Positions 1 through 5,873 of a DNA stretch of 5,874 nt are shown piece after piece. A program made the position numbers and the translations under genes. Position 1 is the first letter of the stretch; each line of letters starts with the position of its first letter. The stretch spans positions 1 through 5,874 of the forward strand of contig CALURE010000101.1 of assembly GCA_944323095.1 (NCBI GenBank), written 5' to 3'. The DNA is from Candidatus Gastranaerophilales bacterium. Its GTDB lineage: Bacteria; Cyanobacteriota; Vampirovibrionia; Gastranaerophilales; Gastranaerophilaceae. The notes below the pieces were generated by a model, which searched no databases, was not told the DNA's origin, and saw nothing but the letters and a program-made list of their open reading frames with translations.

Positions 1-800
1 ACTTTTTCAGTATCTCTGACAGCTTTTATCATTTGTGCAAATTCATCCGCATTAAGAGAAAATCCGCTGTCTTCCCCACCGAGTGCCCTGTCAAGAGTCA
101 AATGTTTTTCAATAACTTTTGCCCCGAGAGCCACGGCGGTAATCGGAGGAACTATACTCATAGAATGATCTGACAAACCAATTTTTACCCCTTGAGGTGC
201 AAATTTTTCATACATATCTTTGATTGTATTTAAGTTCATATCTTCTAATTTCGCAGGATAAGCCGATGTACATTTTAAAAGAGTAATATCATTATTTCCA
301 ACGGATTTGCAGGCATCAACAGCCTCCTGAATTTCATCAAACGACGAAATCCCGACAGAAATAATCATAGGTTTTTTGTGCCTTGCAGCATATTTAATCA
401 AGGGGTAATCAATAGCTTCAAAAGACGCAATTTTATACATCGGAACATTAATACTTTCCAAAAAATCAACTGCAGTAAAGTCAAATGGTGTAGAAAATAA
501 ATCAATACCGATTTCATCTGCATAATTTTTTAATTCGCCCTGCCATTCCCATGGAGTATAAGCTTTTTTGTAAAGATCATATAACGTCTGACCTGCCCAG
601 AGCCCATCTTCTTTGGTCATAAAAATTTTATCCCTACAATCAATAGTAATCGTATCTGCTGTGTATGTCTGCATTTTCACGGCATCTGCACCGATTTCTT
701 TTGCAGTTTTAATAATCTTTTTTGCTAACTCTTTGTCTCCGCAATGATTTGCAGACATCTCTGCTATGATATATACTCTGTTTAAATCATTCGTGTACAT
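1..800 (-). CDS. pseI: Pseudaminic acid synthase PseI, 3' end beyond the window
   Basis: Condenses phosphoenolpyruvate with 2,4-diacetamido-2,4,6-trideoxy-L-altrose to give pseudaminic acid, in the cytoplasm. I translated 266 residues from ATG 800-798 down to position 3; the frame is open to the edge. The N-terminal NeuB-type TIM barrel shows IIAEMSANH (residues 11-19), VKMQTYTADT (41-50), LFSTPFD (101-107), KIASFE (123-128), KIGLSDHS (206-213) and IEKHLTLDR (230-238); H212 and H233 match the metal-binding histidines of the family. GGEDSGFSL (241-249) resembles the PseI form rather than the GPDH form typical of NeuB, and pseH and pseF lie nearby. The family is usually about 340-350 residues, so roughly 80 residues, including the C-terminal SAF (antifreeze-like) domain, are missing through the cut. 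The start follows directly on the pseH stop with GGAGAAG at 810-804, an excellent ribosome-binding site. Legionaminic or sialic acid synthase is the less likely alternative. Confidence 0.93.
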   Translation of the reverse strand, partial: MYTNDLNRVYIIAEMSANHCGDKELAKKIIKTAKEIGADAVKMQTYTADTITIDCRDKIFMTKEDGLWAGQTLYDLYKKAYTPWEWQGELKNYADEIGIDLFSTPFDFTAVDFLESINVPMYKIASFEAIDYPLIKYAARHKKPMIISVGISSFDEIQEAVDACKSVGNNDITLLKCTSAYPAKLEDMNLNTIKDMYEKFAPQGVKIGLSDHSMSIVPPITAVALGAKVIEKHLTLDRALGGEDSGFSLNADEFAQMIKAVRDTEK

Positions 801-1376
801 TTACTTCTCCCATTGCACTTTTTCAATATCAAAAAATTTCGATAATAATTTATCTAACTTATTTTTATATTTCGGCCATTGTTCTTTTGATAAAGATAAT
901 CCAAAAACTTTTATTACCTTATCCTTGCCAGAAATAATCTGAGAATATTTATCATCGTCTACAAATCCAAAATTCTTTTTATGATTATTATAAACAGTCA
1001 TATTATTTTCAAGAACACGGCAAAATAAAATTTTGAACTTATCATTTTCGAAAAAATGATTTATAAGGAGATATTGCAATAAAGCACCGTATCCAATGCC
1101 ATTATCATTTACATAATATCCCCATTCCGCAATACCTTCTTTGAAATCAATACTTGTAAAATCAATTGTTCCTATATATATTCCATCAATATTGACAATG
1201 TAATATTCAACATCATCTCGAGTTTTAAGATTATTAACCCATTTAACATGATTGTCAAATGGAATAATGTCCTGATGAATCATTTTTGAACGTATTCTGT
1301 CTGAATTTCGCCAGTCATAAACCATTTTAATTTCTTCATCATTCATTAATTTATAATTTTTAAACTGTATAATCAT
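801..1376 (-). CDS. pseH: PseH-like GNAT N-acetyltransferase (UDP-4-amino-sugar, pseudaminic acid pathway)
   Basis: Predicted to acetylate the 4-amino group of UDP-4-amino-4,6-dideoxy-N-acetyl-L-altrosamine with acetyl-CoA, the third step to pseudaminic acid. The 191-residue protein begins with a PseH-like segment: KNYKLMNDEEIKMVYDWRN (6-24), then PFDNHVKWVNNL (39-50), YIGTIDFTSID (67-77) and AEWGYYV (83-89). These line up in order with my memory of Campylobacter PseH (NF..L...EI......WRN, IDF, FGLY). The acetyl-CoA loop is read as NDNGIGYGALL (90-100), a divergent Q/RxxGxG/A motif, and the C-terminal GNAT part has NNMTVYNNHKKNFGFVDDD (123-141). Its start lies 17 nt inside the FkbH-like gene, preceded by a weak GAGAG, and its stop abuts the pseI start, so translational coupling is likely. 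The tail after about residue 160 is longer than I recall for PseH. Because an ACP is encoded in the same operon, an acyl-ACP donor instead of acetyl-CoA is conceivable but unproven. Confidence 0.85.
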   Translation of the reverse strand: MIIQFKNYKLMNDEEIKMVYDWRNSDRIRSKMIHQDIIPFDNHVKWVNNLKTRDDVEYYIVNIDGIYIGTIDFTSIDFKEGIAEWGYYVNDNGIGYGALLQYLLINHFFENDKFKILFCRVLENNMTVYNNHKKNFGFVDDDKYSQIISGKDKVIKVFGLSLSKEQWPKYKNKLDKLLSKFFDIEKVQWEK

Positions 1377-2955
1377 ATTCTCTCACATTAGTCTGTACAA
1401 ATTTATTTTCTTTAATATTTTGTTGTAGTGGCATTTCTATTTCTGCTTTGCATCCAACTTTCAAATTAGAATATTTTTCAAGCCAGACTTGTGCAGGTTT
1501 ATTTCGCGGACCTTCTACAAAATCAAATTTTATTTTGTCAGAACATTTTAAATAATTTTTCAAAATCAAAAAAGCTTTAGCAAGCATATAATCTTCAATA
1601 TGCCGGCCTAATGCTCTGCAAGAAACACAAATTTCATCTATTTTTAATATACTATTTTCATTTCTTGCGGTTATAATTCCAATAACCCCGCTGTCAGATA
1701 ATTTATCCTGAAGCTCAATAGTCATAACAGCCTTGTCATCATCTGAAAAATATTCTGAAATACTATCATGCGAATATCTTTTATATGAAAAAATAAACTG
1801 ATTAGTTTTATTAACCAATTCAACAACACGCTCTTTTTTATCAAACGGATTTATTGAATAAGTAATAACCATCTGTAACTGTTTAAAATATTCATCTTCA
1901 TCTTTATTAAATAAATTTTCCCTTAACTCATTAGCTTTAATATCTTTTGTTCTTATAGAATCTTCTTTTAGAACAGAGCTTTTAAATAAACCCGGATATA
2001 AATCTATTGAATTTACAATATTAATATCAGATGCAAGTAAAATATTTATATCAGGTATTTGGGATTTAACCCATTCTATTTCTCCAATATTGTCATCGAC
2101 AAATAAAACCGAGTCAAAACCTATATTCATCTGTTTTACAATCTTCATGATACCGTCAGATTTTGAATTCCAATTAACAGAATATGAAGTAAAATCTTCC
2201 AGTTTTAAAATGAAATCACTTCTTTTTTCAAAAAGTTCAATAACATCTTTTTCTTCATTTTTTGAAGAAATACCAAGCATTATCCCATGCTCTTTCAGCA
2301 TTTTTAATTTGCGTTGAAATTCGTATCGTGGTTTTATTCCATTAATTCCGTCTTCCCCTAATATTCCGTCATAAAATGTATTATCTAAATCAGTAATAAC
2401 AGCCTTTAATGATGGTTTTACAAGTGAAGGAATGTATTTAAATCCTAGTTCCCGTGCAATGTATAAAAGACTTTTAGAAGACAACGGAGTGCCTGTGTGG
2501 GTAATCATATCCGCTTCCTCATAAAATTCATTATTAAGTAAAGATTTTACAACACAGCTGTCTGCAACTATAACATCCGGAATTTTCAAAACATTATCAT
2601 CTGTTTTTTCCGACAAATAGACAAGAATTTTTGCAGAAGATTCTTGTTTTAAAACAGAAATTCTGTTTTGCAGCCATTCTGCAAAATTAATATTTTTATA
2701 ACGTGTTACATCTATCCATAATATGTTAATATCAGATTGTTGAACATTAAAATTAAAACTGTCATCATAATCAGAATACCAGAAGTCAGCTTCAATATTA
2801 CTGTAACTCAAAAATACATTAATTAGAGCCTCCATTGTCTCAAAGGCATGATTTCTAAAAACATTAATTTTTATTTTTTGAGGATTTTGCGTTTTTACTT
2901 TTGATTTTATAATCTTTAATCTTGTTAAGTTATTTTCTAATAGTTCGTTTATCAT
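1360..2955 (-). CDS. FkbH-like HAD-IIIC family protein, probable glyceryl-ACP (or related acyl-ACP) synthase
   Basis: FkbH-type proteins take 1,3-bisphosphoglycerate, dephosphorylate it and load the glyceryl group onto an acyl carrier protein. From ATG 2955-2953 the protein has 531 residues. An N-terminal domain carries NVFRNHAFETMEALI and WYSDYDDSF (about 32-68). The HAD core has VITDLDNTFYDGILGEDG (about 186-203) with D189/D191 as nucleophile and acid/base of DxDxT, then SSKNEEKD (230-237) and VLFVDDNIGE (283-292). The C-terminal GNAT-like region contains the typical FkbH signature DEICVSCRALGRHIEDYM (440-457). Length and domain order are normal. The frame extends upstream to a GTG at 3003, but those 16 residues lie inside the VOC gene in another frame. 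The ATG at 2955 overlaps the VOC stop as ATGA and is the credible start, coupled to VOC translation. An ACP gene two places upstream supplies the expected partner. The exact acyl group (glyceryl, lactyl or other) is not readable from sequence. Confidence 0.88.
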   Translation of the reverse strand: MINELLENNLTRLKIIKSKVKTQNPQKIKINVFRNHAFETMEALINVFLSYSNIEADFWYSDYDDSFNFNVQQSDINILWIDVTRYKNINFAEWLQNRISVLKQESSAKILVYLSEKTDDNVLKIPDVIVADSCVVKSLLNNEFYEEADMITHTGTPLSSKSLLYIARELGFKYIPSLVKPSLKAVITDLDNTFYDGILGEDGINGIKPRYEFQRKLKMLKEHGIMLGISSKNEEKDVIELFEKRSDFILKLEDFTSYSVNWNSKSDGIMKIVKQMNIGFDSVLFVDDNIGEIEWVKSQIPDINILLASDINIVNSIDLYPGLFKSSVLKEDSIRTKDIKANELRENLFNKDEDEYFKQLQMVITYSINPFDKKERVVELVNKTNQFIFSYKRYSHDSISEYFSDDDKAVMTIELQDKLSDSGVIGIITARNENSILKIDEICVSCRALGRHIEDYMLAKAFLILKNYLKCSDKIKFDFVEGPRNKPAQVWLEKYSNLKVGCKAEIEMPLQQNIKENKFVQTNVREYDYTV

Positions 2956-3342
2956 TCTTCTACCAATTCTATTATCTGCATATTTGGCAAAGCCAAAAAA
3001 CACACTCTTTTAAAATATTCTGCATCTTTTATTTGTGATATTATCATTGCATTTGCATTTTTTACTAATTCATCTGCTGCACTTTCTATATTTTCAACAG
3101 AATAAGCTATATGATACATTTTAATTCCTTTTTTAAGAAAAGAGCTAAGAATGCCCCCCCCCCCGAAGTTCCGAAATCAGCTCTATTCTAGGGGAAACGG
3201 AAGATTCCATAAATACAGCACGAATCTTTTGATTTTCATCAATAAAATATTCACTGCTTTTTTCATAGCCTAAATTTTCATAATATTTTTCTTCTGTTTC
3301 AATATTTTTTGATGCTATGCCAATATGATGAAAATTTAACAT
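2952..3342 (-). CDS. VOC (glyoxalase/methylmalonyl-CoA epimerase-like) protein, phase-variable, out of frame at G11
   Basis: Small metal-dependent VOC-fold protein of unknown substrate. As given, it is broken by a frameshift: the first half, from ATG 3342, reads to TAG at 3147-3145 (65 residues ending RGGGHS). The second half continues in another frame as ILSSFLKKGIKMYHIAYSV and ends IIELVEE with TGA 2954-2952. Removing one G from the G11 run joins them into 129 residues, a normal size for the family. The joined protein has N-terminal FHHIGIASKNIE, PRIELISEL, YHIAYSVENIE and QIIELVEE. H6, E54, H77 and E125 fit the usual VOC metal quartet, two on each side of the tract. The tract encodes Arg-Gly-Gly-Gly in a loop where length changes should be tolerated. 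The start overlaps the ACP stop by 7 nt with AGAGG about 10 nt upstream. It may act on the ACP-bound acyl unit or its precursor; that is inference from position. A sequencing error in the run is the main alternative to a true OFF state. Confidence 0.85.
3120..3130 (-). promoter_or_regulatory. Internal ribosome-binding site with ATG 3119, possible restart after the OFF-state stop
   Basis: AAGGA at 3130-3126, preceded by further A residues, stands 6 nt before an ATG at 3119-3117 that is in frame with the second half of the VOC gene. The OFF-state TAG (3147-3145) is only 25 nt upstream. Reinitiation here would make a 55-residue C-terminal piece (from MYHIAYSV) and carry ribosomes to the ATGA junction with the FkbH-like gene. 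The site is seen; its use is inferred. Confidence 0.45.
3154..3164 (-). repeat. Homopolymeric G11 tract, probable phase-variation switch
   Basis: Eleven consecutive C on the plus strand (G in the coding strand) lie mid-gene in the VOC reading frame, in an otherwise AT-rich window where such a run is not expected by chance. Frame arithmetic: CGG plus the run reads through to the downstream VOC half only if the tract has 7, 10 or 13 G. Eleven gives a stop 7 nt after the tract; twelve runs about 15 codons to a TAG. Poly-G runs of this length are well known slipped-strand switches in surface-glycan genes, for example in Campylobacter flagellar glycosylation loci. Confidence 0.85.
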
Positions 3343-3566
3343 TTTTCAACAGCCTCTAAAATATCTTTAAATGATGTCAGTTTATTTATATCATCAGGTG
3401 TAAATTTTATATTAAATTCTTCTCCGACAGCGGAAAGGATTTCAATATGTTTTAAAGAATCCCAGTCATCACCATCTTTTTTTATATCTTCTGACACAGT
3501 TTTTCCAAAAATTAAATTAAAAATTTCTAATAATTTTTCCTTCTTATTCACTTTTTTCCCTTTCAT
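3336..3566 (-). CDS. Acyl carrier protein
   Basis: Small cytoplasmic carrier that holds an acyl group as a thioester on a phosphopantetheine arm. The 76-residue product has the usual ACP length and an acidic second half. DDWDSLKHIEIL (33-44) is the carrier signature, with S37 of DSL as the attachment site, followed by the helix-3 segment FTPDDINKLTSFKDILEAV. The likely client is the FkbH-like protein two genes downstream, which in known systems charges a dedicated ACP. Two starts compete. The ATG at 3566 overlaps the methyltransferase stop as TAATG but has no ribosome-binding site of its own, so it would depend on coupling. A GTG at 3551-3549 has AAAGGG at 3563-3558 with 6 nt spacing and would give a 71-residue protein starting VNKKEKLLEIF. 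The fold is complete with either. It is unlikely to be the housekeeping fatty acid ACP, given its context and weak similarity to AcpP beyond the DSL motif. Confidence 0.92.
   Translation of the reverse strand: MKGKKVNKKEKLLEIFNLIFGKTVSEDIKKDGDDWDSLKHIEILSAVGEEFNIKFTPDDINKLTSFKDILEAVEKC
3558..3563 (-). promoter_or_regulatory. Ribosome-binding site for an alternative GTG start of the ACP gene
   Basis: AAAGGG on the minus strand lies 6 nt before GTG 3551-3549. The ATG at 3566 has no comparable site, its upstream sequence being AT-only apart from single G or C bases. The ACP may therefore start at the GTG, or at both codons. Confidence 0.4.
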
Positions 3567-4453
3567 TAGTTTAATTTACAAAAATATGTAATATTTCTAC
3601 CTAAACCCAGATCTGCAAAACTTTCATACAATTTTATAACTTTTTCAATATCCAATGTAGATAAGTATAAATCAAAATCTCTTATAATACTATATACATC
3701 CTTGCCTTTACTCTTATCTTTATCATAATTTAATATATCATTCAACAAAAAAATTTCTATAGGGAAACTTGCAAGAGACGTAACTATTGTCAGACCAAAA
3801 TCATTAAGGAAGTTTTTAATTGATTTATGATTAAAATAACTTATATGATCAGGATAAGCAATCCATCTCATTGTGGTTTGCTTCTTATCAAGCAAGAAAT
3901 TTTGAAGCTCTGAAAAATCTTCCGGCACAGTAATTGCAAGTATTGAATTTTCTTTTAATCCCGACTTTAAAATTTTTATTAATGCAACAGGGTCAAGAGC
4001 ATGTTCCAGAACATTCATAACTGTTATTATATCAAATTTTTCTTTTTGAAAATCATTTTCAATTATTTCATAAATATCACCCTGTTTATGCGATTTTGCA
4101 TATTGGGGAAAATATTTTTCAATTGTATTTGAAAAATCACATGATTTTACATCAAAATTTCGTTTATACATTTCGTTTACCATAAAACCTTCGCCACAAC
4201 CTATATCATATGCGGCTAAATGCCCCACCCCCGAAATCAGTGAAACAGCCTTATGTAATATTAAAGAATTAACAAATGTCTTATGCCTTATTTCCTCAAT
4301 ACAATAATCTGTTTTATAATTATGCTCATTACTTTCAAAATATTTATCTCTGTAATATTTTGTCAATTCTTCATTAGTCGGTTTATCTTTAAACTGAAAA
4401 AATCCCCATTGAGTCTTTTCAATATTTTCTAATTTGTTTTCAGTTGCATACAT
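3566..4453 (-). CDS. Class I SAM-dependent methyltransferase (Methyltransf_23 / UbiG-like)
   Basis: Transfers a methyl group from S-adenosylmethionine; substrate unknown. The 295-residue protein opens with a segment QWGFFQFKDKPTNEELTKYY (15-34) that precedes the fold in a group of polysaccharide- and glycan-linked methyltransferases. SAM motif I is AAYDIGCGEGF (80-90), an acidic residue after strand 2 is D106, and motif II/III is FDIITVMNVLEHALDP (140-155). Further on are ILAITVPED (171-179) and PDHISYFNHKSIKNFLNDFG (201-220), typical of the family. The start overlaps the upstream gene by 25 nt and has a strong AGGAGA at 4465-4460, 6 nt before the ATG. Its place directly before an ACP and close to an FkbH-like gene recalls FkbG, the O-methyltransferase of methoxymalonyl-ACP synthesis, so O-methylation of an ACP-bound glyceryl unit is an attractive guess. 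Methylation of the sugar itself is equally open. Confidence 0.88.
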   Translation of the reverse strand: MYATENKLENIEKTQWGFFQFKDKPTNEELTKYYRDKYFESNEHNYKTDYCIEEIRHKTFVNSLILHKAVSLISGVGHLAAYDIGCGEGFMVNEMYKRNFDVKSCDFSNTIEKYFPQYAKSHKQGDIYEIIENDFQKEKFDIITVMNVLEHALDPVALIKILKSGLKENSILAITVPEDFSELQNFLLDKKQTTMRWIAYPDHISYFNHKSIKNFLNDFGLTIVTSLASFPIEIFLLNDILNYDKDKSKGKDVYSIIRDFDLYLSTLDIEKVIKLYESFADLGLGRNITYFCKLN

Positions 4454-5199
4454 TTGCAGTCTCCTATAAAGTCATTTAAATTTTCCTTAGAATTTTTAAC
4501 TGTTTCGAGTGTAATTATAGCATTTTCAGGTAACAATTTTTTTATTTTCTTTAAGTCTAACTGTCCATCTCCTAAATGTAAATGTGAGTCATAAGGAGAT
4601 AATATATCCTGACAATCCGTCAAATGAAACATATTTGGTTTAAATTTAAAAAAACTTTTACAATAAGCATAAACATCTCTATTTTGAGAATTTGCAGAAC
4701 ATATTGCATGCCCGAAATCCAGACAAAAACCGCATCCTACAGCATCTATCACAATCCCGATTTCTTCAAGAGTTGCTCCGCGGCAAAATTTTCCACCCAT
4801 AGTATTTGGCAATGCCGCAAAAGGTTTATTTTCAATTAAAGCTCTGCATTCGTTAAAACTTTTCAACTGTTTTGCAGTCTCCTTTATATCTCCTTCAACT
4901 CCGCCATGAAAAATTATATATTTCGCATTTAATTCATCCGCAAAATGTTTTACCTGATTGTAAATATTTAAATTACTTTCCCGTTTTTCAGATTTTGCAA
5001 GATTAAATCCGTGAGCAAAATGCGGACAGTGAATTATAAAAGGAATATTCAACTTTTTCCAACTCTCAAGGGTGTCTAGCGTTTCAGGAACGACATAAAG
5101 CTCAATATAGTCAAATACACCTTCATTGTAAAGCCGTTTTGCTTCCTCATAATAATAATCAGTATTTATTGACCAGAGCTTTAATCCGATTTTATACAT
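4429..5199 (-). CDS. Xylose isomerase-like TIM-barrel protein (sugar phosphate isomerase/epimerase, AP endonuclease 2 family)
   Basis: A 256-residue protein of the PF01261-type TIM barrel, whose members isomerise or epimerise sugars and related small molecules at a divalent metal. Barrel strands and likely ligands appear in order: FDYIELYV (29-36), FIIHCPHF (54-61), KYIIFHGG (93-100), LIENKP with E123 (121-126), CLDFGHA with D161 and H164 (159-165), MFHLTD with H192 (190-195), HLHLGDGQLD with H206/H208 and D211 (206-215), and ITLETV with E232 (229-234). The metal and catalytic set is intact, so it is probably an active enzyme. The protein is cytoplasmic with no signal peptide. It overlaps pseF by 8 nt and has AAGGTG 7 nt before its ATG. 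It is not one of the standard six Pse enzymes (B, C, H, G, I, F). It may make a variant sugar or supply a precursor, but its substrate cannot be read here. Nothing suggests DNA repair beyond the family name. Confidence 0.82.
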   Translation of the reverse strand: MYKIGLKLWSINTDYYYEEAKRLYNEGVFDYIELYVVPETLDTLESWKKLNIPFIIHCPHFAHGFNLAKSEKRESNLNIYNQVKHFADELNAKYIIFHGGVEGDIKETAKQLKSFNECRALIENKPFAALPNTMGGKFCRGATLEEIGIVIDAVGCGFCLDFGHAICSANSQNRDVYAYCKSFFKFKPNMFHLTDCQDILSPYDSHLHLGDGQLDLKKIKKLLPENAIITLETVKNSKENLNDFIGDCKCMQLKTN

Positions 5200-5860
5200 T
5201 ATGCAACACCTTATACTTCATTTCTGCCATTTGCCAGTCAGACTCATTATCTATATCCTGTACTATCTGTTCATCCAACTCATAAGGCAGGATTTGATTA
5301 CTTGTAATCTTACCATACTTATAAAAATAAAACATCCCGACATCATGAAACATAGGCTCTAAATCCTGCGAGCGTGTAAACTCATGCTCCGGTTCTCTGT
5401 ATTCCAGAAAACCTTCTTTATTGACTTTAAAAGCTCTTTGAATCGGGAAAGAAAATCTTACAACAGGAGTTAATCTGTCTGCACTTGATTTTTTAAATTT
5501 TGCATAAGCATCCTTCAAAATTTCGCCTGTCAAAAAAGGAACACACGGATAAATACAGCAAATACTGTCAAATTCTTTTCCGCGTTTTTTATATTCATCA
5601 ACAACTTCTAATATCACATCTTTTGTAACCGCAAAATCATTTGATGTTTTTTCAGAACGCATAAAAGGAACCTGAGCACCATATTTTTTGGAAATTTCAG
5701 CAATTTCAAAATCATCAGTTGAAACCATAACTTCTTCAAATATTCCGGAATTAAGCGCAGCGTCTATTGCATAAGCAATCATGGGTTTGCCCATAAACTC
5801 TTTTATATTTTTCCTCGGAATTCTTTTGCTGCCGCCGCGTGCCGTAATTATTGCCAGCAT
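5192..5860 (-). CDS. pseF: Pseudaminic acid cytidylyltransferase PseF (CMP-Pse synthetase)
   Basis: Activates pseudaminic acid with CTP to CMP-Pse, the donor used by flagellar or capsular glycosyltransferases. The nucleotide-binding signature AIITARGGSKRIPRKNIK sits at the N-terminus (usual form IPARGGSKRIPRKNIK), followed by GKPMIAYAIDAA, VMVSTDD, CCIYPCVPFL and MFHDVGMFYFY; the end has DIDNESDWQMAE, typical of this family. About 222 residues is a normal length. PseF is preferred over NeuA because of ISKKYGAQVPFMRS, FPIQRAF and the pseH/pseI context. Two ATGs are available. The first, at 5866, lies 1 nt behind AAAGGA, too close; the second, at 5860, has 7 nt spacing to the same site and gives the standard short N-terminus MLAIITARGG, so I chose it. 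The first gene in the window is probably not first in the operon: pseB, pseC and pseG are not here and may lie further upstream. Confidence 0.93.
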   Translation of the reverse strand: MLAIITARGGSKRIPRKNIKEFMGKPMIAYAIDAALNSGIFEEVMVSTDDFEIAEISKKYGAQVPFMRSEKTSNDFAVTKDVILEVVDEYKKRGKEFDSICCIYPCVPFLTGEILKDAYAKFKKSSADRLTPVVRFSFPIQRAFKVNKEGFLEYREPEHEFTRSQDLEPMFHDVGMFYFYKYGKITSNQILPYELDEQIVQDIDNESDWQMAEMKYKVLHNV

Positions 5861-5867
5861 AATCATT

Positions 5868-5873
5868 TCCTTT
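5868..5873 (-). promoter_or_regulatory. Ribosome-binding site deciding the pseF start
   Basis: AAAGGA on the minus strand is 7 nt from the ATG at 5860 but only 1 nt from the ATG at 5866. The spacing favours the downstream ATG as the pseF start. Confidence 0.6.

Noticed and set aside
2090..2317. Plus-strand open frame of 75 codons
   Set aside because: Lies wholly inside the HAD core of the FkbH-like gene, has a low-complexity Ser/Phe-rich translation, no ribosome-binding site and no recognisable domain.
2955..3153. Non-coding spacer between VOC and FkbH genes
   Set aside because: The interval is coding: it holds the out-of-frame C-terminal half of the VOC protein up to the TGA at 2952.
3145..3342. 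A stand-alone 65-residue VOC-like gene
   Set aside because: It is only the N-terminal half; the other half, with the remaining ligands, continues in the next frame beyond the G11 tract.
3477..3483. A7/T7 runs (also near 3747 and 4537) as further slippage switches
   Set aside because: Runs of seven A or T are expected in sequence this AT-rich, and the genes holding them are in frame and intact.
4624..4839. Plus-strand open frame of 71 codons
   Set aside because: Antisense to the conserved metal-binding part of the TIM-barrel gene; no family resemblance and no start signal.
4429..5199. Endonuclease IV (DNA repair) reading of the TIM-barrel protein
   Set aside because: It shares only the broad superfamily; the motifs and the place between pseF and a methyltransferase favour a sugar isomerase/epimerase.
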